Assembly: GCA_028287135.1 (NCBI GenBank)
Contig: JAQBQE010000045.1
Span: 1-43,696, forward strand
DNA: 43,696 nt
Reading direction: 5' to 3'
Source of the DNA: Myxococcales bacterium
Lineage (GTDB): Bacteria > Myxococcota_A > Polyangia > Haliangiales > Haliangiaceae
The position numbers and the translations under genes are program-made. The number at the start of each line of letters is the position of its first letter. Within the stretch, counting starts at the first letter, position 1. Positions 37,788 through 43,696 of the stretch are shown here, piece by piece. The notes under the pieces are model-generated. The model ran no database searches. It had not been told where the DNA came from and saw only the letters and a program-made list of their open reading frames with translations.

Positions 37788-39520
37788 TCGGCCTACTGGG
37801 AATCGTTATTGTCTTGTTACTCGGCATCACTGGGTCCGCATCGGCTCACGCAATGCAAGCAGACGGAACTCGATACTCGGATGCGCTGTGTAGCGGACAG
37901 ACGTACAATACTCACTGGGAACATGGAGAGGTAGTCGTCTACATCAACATTAGCGCTCTTAACGGCGTTCAGCTTTTGCACACCCCGAACGGGTTGTGGA
38001 GCAGCAGCGAAATCGCCGGGCAGGTTCAGTCCGTAGTGAACGACTTCAACACCCAAGTCGGCGCGAGTGTGAGACTTCGGTATGCCGGCACAACAACCGC
38101 CCTCACTATCGCGGGTGCCATCGTGATCCGCAGCAATCCGACTGCAGCCAGTCCACTTGCTGTCGCGGGGGTCACGTACAACTGCGTGTTGAATTTCCGC
38201 GGTCAGATCCTCTCAGCCTACATCGACTTTATGAGAACGACGTCAAGTGGCGCAGATCGCGTGTTTGCGTCCCATCCAGACTATTCCTCTTCTCCAGATT
38301 TCTCGTCGGTCTTGGCTCATGAATTGGGACACGCTCTCGGACTGGCCCATTCGAACGACGCTGTTTTGCAGGACACTGGAGGATTTGTGTACCCATCAAG
38401 CACACAAACCACAATGTATTCCGGGTATCGCGCGAGCCGAGACTGGACGAGATATGAGAAGGACACGCTCAAGAACTTATACTTCGTTCGAACATCAGCC
38501 ATGAAGTTCTTCTACTCGGGCCAGAGTAAGGGGCACGGAGCATCTTGGGCTACGCGCGCGGATGCGTTGTCAGATGTAATGATAGCGGGGGGAAGGGCCT
38601 CAGAAGGCGCAACGCACATAGTATTTGGGTATTCGGGGCCGGCGTGGCCGCAGGTGAGAGGCATAGTATGGCAGAAGCCTCGCACCCTAAATCAGTTCTC
38701 GTTTCCCAATTCATTCGAAACACTGAGTGCTCCATCATTCGCATATGGCAATGGCGAATTCCGAGCATATTGGCTCGAAGCGGATCCTCCCGTGTTGGTA
38801 CATCCACCGTACCTGGCGTGGTATGGCACAAAAAGCGGCAAGGATTTCCGGCAGAAACGGATACACTGGATGTCGTCCGTTGATGCGCAGACTTGGACCT
38901 ACCAAGGGGTGTTATCCGACCCTGCTACCGGCCTAACGATATATACGGTGAAAGATGATGTGAGCGTCGCTTACGATTCCCAGAGGAAGATTTTCGCCGT
39001 CATCTGGTTAGACGCAAATTACAATGCTCGGTTGATGACAATGCCTGGGCCCGGAAGCCTGCAGGCTGGCAATGTGTACACGGTTCTACCTTTCTCGTAC
39101 TGGAGAACGCCTGCAATGAGCTGTGCCTCAACTAGTAGTGGATGCCAAATGGTTGCGCCCTATAAGGGTACTCCGAGCGGAGATGCGGCGAATGCTCCAT
39201 TTCTGGTGACTATGCATGGAGCCTTTGCGACTAATGGTACTTTGAGTATTTCTTCTACTTGGTTCAACACCACGATTGCGACCAGCCAAGTTGCATCTGT
39301 TGCGTATGCGCCGTCCGATGACGGGTGGGTGCTTGGCTATCTAGGGATAGATGGCTACTCCATTTATACAAGCCGTAAAACGGTGGAATCGGCGGCATGG
39401 CCGGTGCCGACAGGTCCGATCTACGGTAATGGATCGCGCGCGTTGTCCTCTCCGAGTCTCGGCTATTCGACGGAGAGCTTCGGTAGGATTGGACTCTCGG
39501 TGGTGGCATATGGCCCGTAA
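37784..39520 (+). CDS. Secreted matrixin-type zinc metalloprotease with C-terminal beta domain
   Basis: The 578-residue protein starts MIGLLGIVIVLLLGITGSASAHA, a Sec signal peptide cut near residue 23. The catalytic domain (~24-235) holds the metzincin zinc motif HELGHALGLAH (179-189: His179, Glu180, His183, His189) and the Met-turn Met211 in 'TTMYSGY', as in M10A matrixins. 'VNDFNTQVGASVRLRY' and 'AYIDFMRTTSS' fit the matrixin fold. There is no PRCGxPD cysteine-switch prodomain. The last ~340 residues are beta-rich with Trp/Tyr-containing repeats ('VAYDSQRKIFAVIWLD', 'VAYAPSDDGWVLGYLG'), suggesting a propeller. Overlaps at both ends tie it to the neighbouring lipoproteins. Codon use is AT-richer than core genes, a sign of transfer. 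Confidence 0.9.
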   Translation: MIGLLGIVIVLLLGITGSASAHAMQADGTRYSDALCSGQTYNTHWEHGEVVVYINISALNGVQLLHTPNGLWSSSEIAGQVQSVVNDFNTQVGASVRLRYAGTTTALTIAGAIVIRSNPTAASPLAVAGVTYNCVLNFRGQILSAYIDFMRTTSSGADRVFASHPDYSSSPDFSSVLAHELGHALGLAHSNDAVLQDTGGFVYPSSTQTTMYSGYRASRDWTRYEKDTLKNLYFVRTSAMKFFYSGQSKGHGASWATRADALSDVMIAGGRASEGATHIVFGYSGPAWPQVRGIVWQKPRTLNQFSFPNSFETLSAPSFAYGNGEFRAYWLEADPPVLVHPPYLAWYGTKSGKDFRQKRIHWMSSVDAQTWTYQGVLSDPATGLTIYTVKDDVSVAYDSQRKIFAVIWLDANYNARLMTMPGPGSLQAGNVYTVLPFSYWRTPAMSCASTSSGCQMVAPYKGTPSGDAANAPFLVTMHGAFATNGTLSISSTWFNTTIATSQVASVAYAPSDDGWVLGYLGIDGYSIYTSRKTVESAAWPVPTGPIYGNGSRALSSPSLGYSTESFGRIGLSVVAYGP

Positions 39521-40163
39521 GTGTCTTGAACATTTGCTTCCCGTTCTGCTGGTGGTCTGCCTCGGCTGCGATGGTCCCTCCACCACCTTGTTGGATGCTT
39601 ACTCGGAAGGTCATCAGCCATCGTCGTGCAACGTAGTTACACAGCAAGGATGCAATTATGGCGACCGCTGCATCAGGTCCGAGGGAACCTCGATGTGTGT
39701 GGCGGGGGGAAGCATCCCAGTGGGCAGCGCTTGTGACATGGAAGCCGACGATTGCGTAAATGGCAGCCAGTGCATAGACCTTATATGTCGAGCTTACTGC
39801 TTGCCCAGCATCGGCCCCGAAAGCTCGTGTCAAAGCGGTTTGTGCGTCCCCGCAGATACTATGACCTGCTCCATGGCCTGCGACGCGGCCTCTCCCGTTT
39901 GCCCGGCGGGCACTGAATGTTATTTTCCCGTCTTTGACAACGCAGACACTCCAGGATGTGTTTCGGTGGGAGTACTCCCGCTCGGAAGCCGTTGCAGCTA
40001 TGCGAACGACTGTGGCTCAGGCCTGACATGTGCCGGCGAGACCTTTGACGCCGAGAATCCAGCTACTTGCCGGAAACGATGCATAGCCGGCGACAACAGC
40101 TGTGATTCCGGAACTACATGTCGTTCCCGCCCGTCCGGCGATGGCTATGGAGTTTGCTTGTGA
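39510..40163 (+). CDS. Cys-rich secreted lipoprotein, partner of the metalloprotease
   Basis: The 217-residue protein starts at ATG 39510, overlapping the protease by 11 bases. MARKCLEHLLPVLLVVCLGC is a lipoprotein signal (lipobox CLGC). The mature part has over 20 cysteines in repeated small domains: 'CNVVTQQGCNYGDRC', 'GSACDMEADDCVNGSQC', 'CSMACDAASPVCPAGTEC', 'GSRCSYANDCGSGLTC', 'CDSGTTC'. It is related to the partial lipoprotein at the left edge (1-331). These domains are probably disulfide-stabilised surface modules for binding. Within the cassette it could anchor, protect or present the protease; this is inference from gene order. Confidence 0.85.
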   Translation: MARKCLEHLLPVLLVVCLGCDGPSTTLLDAYSEGHQPSSCNVVTQQGCNYGDRCIRSEGTSMCVAGGSIPVGSACDMEADDCVNGSQCIDLICRAYCLPSIGPESSCQSGLCVPADTMTCSMACDAASPVCPAGTECYFPVFDNADTPGCVSVGVLPLGSRCSYANDCGSGLTCAGETFDAENPATCRKRCIAGDNSCDSGTTCRSRPSGDGYGVCL

Positions 40164-40232
40164 TGGTTCGCGGGTTCTCCGGACTAGTCCTTCGACCGAC
40201 GCTTGGTGATCACGTAGGGCTTGAAGCGGGGA

Positions 40233-40253
40233 TCCTCTTCTGATCTAAGAGGA
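40233..40253 (+). promoter_or_regulatory. Hairpin covering the ribosome site of the IS630 transposase
   Basis: TCCTCTT-CTGATCT-AAGAGGA is a perfect 7-bp stem with a 7-base loop. The right arm contains the AGAGGAG ribosome site just before the GTG at 40256. Such hairpins hide the start site from transcripts entering from outside and are known in other insertion sequences. Confidence 0.45.
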
Positions 40254-40255
40254 GG

Positions 40256-41275
40256 GTGAAAGCCCCCAAGCGTTTCGCCGGCCTGACGCTCACCAAGAAG
40301 GATCGGACCGCGCTCGCGGCGATGCAGCGGAAGGGCAAGCTGTCGGCCCGCACGTGGCGCCGAATCCGGGTGCTCGAGCTCCTCGATTCGGGACAGTCAG
40401 TACGCGCGACCGCAAAGGCCGCAGGGACTATCCGAGGGAGGTGTCGCGGGTCGGTAAACTACATCGCGCGAGGCCTGCAAGCCGCGCTGACCGATGATCC
40501 ACGGGGCAAACCAGAGCCGTGCCTCGACAGTGTGCGGCGCGCGGCGGTCGTCGCGATGGTGTGCGGGCCGGCGCCGGAGGGGCGCGCACGCTGGACGTTC
40601 CGATGGTGACGGAACACGCTGTCCGACGAGGAATCGTGCCCGAGGTCGGGCGAGAGACTATCCGCATCTTCCTCGCGACCCACGACCTCAAGCCGTGGCG
40701 GGAAAAAAAAGTGGTGCGTGCCGCGCCTCGATCACGAGTTCATCGTGCGGATGGAGGACGTGCTGCGCCTCTACGCGCGGCCCCTTGATCTCAGGCAGCC
40801 GGTCGTCTGCCTTGACGAGAAGCCGATCGTGCTGCATGGCTCGAAGCGTGATGGCCGCAGCCCGCGGCCGGGCCAGGTCGCGCGCCGCGACTACGAGTAC
40901 CGACGGCTCGGAACCGCCAACGTGTACTGCATCGTCGAGCCGCTGACCGGTCGCCGACTCACGCATGCGACTCCGCGCTGAGGCTACCGCGAGTTTGCCC
41001 AGGCACTAACCCGCATCGCCCGACGCTATAAGCGCGCCAAGGTCATCCATCTCGTCGTCGACAATCTGAGTGTGCACTGTGAACAATCCTGCACCGTTAC
41101 GTACGGACGAACGCGTGGGCGAGCACTGTGGCGGCGCTTCCGGGTCCACTTCACCCCCAAGCACGGCAGCTGGCTCAATGCCGCCGAGATGGAGGTCAGC
41201 CTGCTGTCGCGCGAGTGCCTCGGCCGCCGCCGGCTCCTGCGCTCGACGTCGTCACGCACGAGGTCCACGCGTGGT
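40256..41275 (+). pseudogene. IS630-family transposase, decayed
   Basis: Pieces of one IS630 transposase lie in order in two frames: 'MKAPKRFAGLTLTKKDR' with an HTH-like 'LDSGQSVRATAKAAG', 'EHAVRRGIVPEVGRETI', 'VVCLDEKPIVLHG' (first Asp), 'HLVVDNLSVH' (second Asp), 'HFTPKHGSWLNAAEMEVS' (Glu), and 'LDVVTHEVHAW'. The breaks are a frameshift near 40600, an A8 run at 40703-40710, a TGA at 40979, and another frameshift near 41235. The right end stops where an IS4-type sequence begins, so the element is truncated. It cannot make a full transposase. GTG 40256 has only a very tight ribosome-site spacing. Confidence 0.82.
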
Positions 41276-42411
41276 CGTCGGAAGAGTCACGCCGGACGGG
41301 ATCCTGTCGCCGCACTTTCGCCAGACGGCGCGGCGCGCTGCCGCCGGTCGAAACGTCGTGGTCATCCACGACACGACGCAGTTCGAATTTCCCGGCGCAA
41401 CGGCTTGGCCCGGGCTCGGTCGGCTCATCCGCCCCGGCCAAGGCTTCTTCGGGCACTTTGCTCTGGCGATCAGTGCCGACGGAGCTCGCGAACCGCTCGG
41501 GCTCCTCAACCTCGAGACGATGTTCCGGCGCGACAAGGTCAGCTCGAAACCCCGGAAGCAGCGCCCCAACCGAGGAATCTGCCCGGTGGGTGCACTCGAT
41601 CGAAGAGGCCAACGCGGTGCTCGATGGTGCCGTGCATCCGATTCACGTGATGGATCGCGAGGCAGACTCGTATGCGATCTTGGCCGCGCTCGAGAAAGCC
41701 GACAGCTCCTTTGTGATTCGCTCGTTTCAAAACCGGGTGCTCGCGAACGAGGAGGGGCGTCTTCGCGAGACCGCCAGGTCAGCGAAGCGGTCCTTCAACC
41801 GGGACGTCCTATTGTCCCGCCGGCCACCGATCAAGGGACCGAAGGGGCTGCGCCACCTAACTCGTCGTGAACGCGTCGCGCGACTCAGCTTCGCAGCCGC
41901 GGCGATCGAAATCCCGAGGACGACCAAGGCCAAGGATGCCGCTGCTTCGGCATTGAAGCTGAACGTCATCTACGTCTTCGAGAAGAAGCCGCCCGCGGGC
42001 GAACCTGCCGTCGAGTGGTTTCTCCTCACAAACCTCGCGCTCTCGACGGACAAGGAGATCGCGTTCGCCGTCGACTGCTACCGCGGCCGCTGGACGATCG
42101 AGGAGTACTTCAAAGCACTCAAGACCGGCTGCCAGTACGAGAAGCGTCAGCTTGAGAGCGCACATAGCCTGTTGAACGCGCTGGCCGTCCTCGCACCTGT
42201 GGCCTGGCGCCTGCTTCTTTTCAGACACCTGAGCCGCCACGCTCCCGATCGCCCCGCCCTCGATGCACTCACAGCGTCACAGCTGCCGAAGAACCCGACG
42301 GTGCGGGAGGCCATGCTTGCGATCGCTGGCCTCGGCGGTCACTTGCCGCACAACGGAGACCCTTGCTGGCTGGTGCTCGGTCGCGGCATGCACGACCTCT
42401 TACTCCCCTAA
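41276..42411 (+). pseudogene. IS4/Tn5-like transposase, 5'-truncated with one frameshift
   Basis: After the IS630 piece comes 'VTPDGILSPHFRQTA', 'VVVIHDTTQFEFPG' (first Asp of the IS4/Tn5 catalytic triad) and 'GHFALAISADGAREPLG'. A frameshift in the C4 run at 41564-41567 follows. Then come 'HVMDREADSYAIL' (second Asp, the Tn5-type DREAD motif) and 'YRGRWTIEEYFKALKTGCQ', which fits the YREK signature Y-x2-R-x3-E-x6-K exactly, ending 'HDLLLP'. The usual N-terminal ~80 residues are missing, replaced by IS630 sequence, so one open frame (41128-42411) runs through both elements. If the frameshift is a sequencing error the protein is still truncated. Confidence 0.82.
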
Positions 42412-42968
42412 CTCGGCTTTGCCGCCGGACGAGCGAAGATGTGATCAATCGAGAGAGCGTCGGCTAGTGTGCTTGTCACGACCAATCTCTCGTTCGCAGA
42501 GTGGCTAAAATTTCGGCGGCGACGAAAAGCTCAACACCGCGCTCCTGGCGAACCCGCGCATCATGCGGTCGCCATCACCACCAAGGCAGGAGCTTCCGCA
42601 TTCGGCCACTGAAGAAGCCTGCAACAGAGGATTTCACTCAGGGAACGAAGTCAGGTAAGACCCGCTGCCCCAGTCACGACTGAACCAACGGGTGGGTCAG
42701 TCGCGGAACGCTAAACAGGGTCAGTTCTAGAACGCCGTAAGCACACGGTTCGGTTTCCAGACTGAGAATCTCGTTCAGCGCGCAGGAGACTTGAGCATGC
42801 CCGGCTCTGACTGGAGAGCTCGATGGCCTAGCCGTCCGGGGTGAAAACGATTGTCGGGCTCGGGCTCGGGCTCGGGCTCGGCCCGCGGCTCGGGTGGGCC
42901 TCGGAGATCGACCGGGAGCGCGGGGGGCCTTCCTTCGACGAGGAAAGCGGGGTACACGCATCTCCCAG
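42412..42968. other. Intergenic stretch between IS remnants and carB
   Basis: No gene is supported. The first ~250 bases may be the outer end of the IS4-type element; 42450-42456 and 42486-42492 form a 7-bp inverted repeat. Bases ~42510-42640 give a vaguely protein-like translation that cannot be assigned. The last ~120 bases are very GC-rich and contain the CGGGCT repeat. A carA gene, often found before carB, is not present. Confidence 0.45.
42855..42881. repeat. CGGGCT hexamer repeat upstream of carB
   Basis: Four perfect tandem CGGGCT units followed by CGG. The last unit and the following GCCCG can fold (CGGGC-TCG-GCCCG), about 85 bases before the carB start, so a leader structure is possible. 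Confidence 0.5.

Positions 42969-43696
<728 letters not shown>

Overview
The window comes from a high-GC, Gram-negative bacterium that looks like a myxobacterium (Myxococcota, probably Polyangia/Haliangium-like). The reasons are three Hanks-type Ser/Thr kinases within about 30 kb, many TPR, FG-GAP and Cys-rich lipoproteins, a C-terminal tail that looks like MYXO-CTERM, and a CcmE of the C-x3-Y type. This placement is inferred from gene content; no rRNA or tRNA gene was seen.

Layout. 1-4.3 kb: secreted and lipoproteins on the minus strand (a partial Cys-rich lipoprotein, a TPR protein, an FG-GAP lipoprotein, a peptidoglycan amidase). 4.4-16 kb: mixed housekeeping and signalling genes: a PEGA-domain kinase, class II FBPase (glpX), a 4HBT thioesterase, homoserine dehydrogenase, enolase, a deoxynucleoside kinase, an acyl-CoA dehydrogenase, a second kinase and several lipoproteins. 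A small four-helix-bundle (S23/IVS-type) unit bounded by a palindromic repeat sits at 12.0-12.4 kb. 16.2-25.7 kb: a minus-strand cytochrome c maturation cluster transcribed ccmE, ccmF-ccmH fusion, ccmI-like, [75-bp tandem repeat], a 737-aa secreted protein, ccmA, ccmB, ccmC, ccmD-like, and a small membrane protein. No ccmG thioredoxin gene is present. 25.8-36.4 kb: moaA, a small unknown protein, a Dam-type DNA methylase, a second-type EF-G, a TPR protein, a kinase with an N-terminal sensor region coupled to an amicyanin-like lipoprotein, a HEAT-like protein and a CNB-DUF1003 protein.

36.4-42.9 kb is an accessory island. It opens with an IS66 remnant and closes with an IS630 remnant joined to a truncated IS4/Tn5-like transposase. 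Between them lies a visibly AT-richer, overlapping cassette: a lipoprotein that appears split by a 2-bp slip, a matrixin-type zinc metalloprotease, and a Cys-rich lipoprotein related to the partial gene at position 1. After the island, carB begins at 42,969 and runs off the window.

The observations most worth following up are the CcmF-CcmH fusion with a five-cysteine motif beside a C-x3-Y CcmE, the palindrome-bounded S23 unit, the metalloprotease island, the copper-lipoprotein/kinase pair, and the amidase that seems to carry both a lipobox and a MYXO-CTERM-like tail. All functions are read from sequence motifs; no database search was run.
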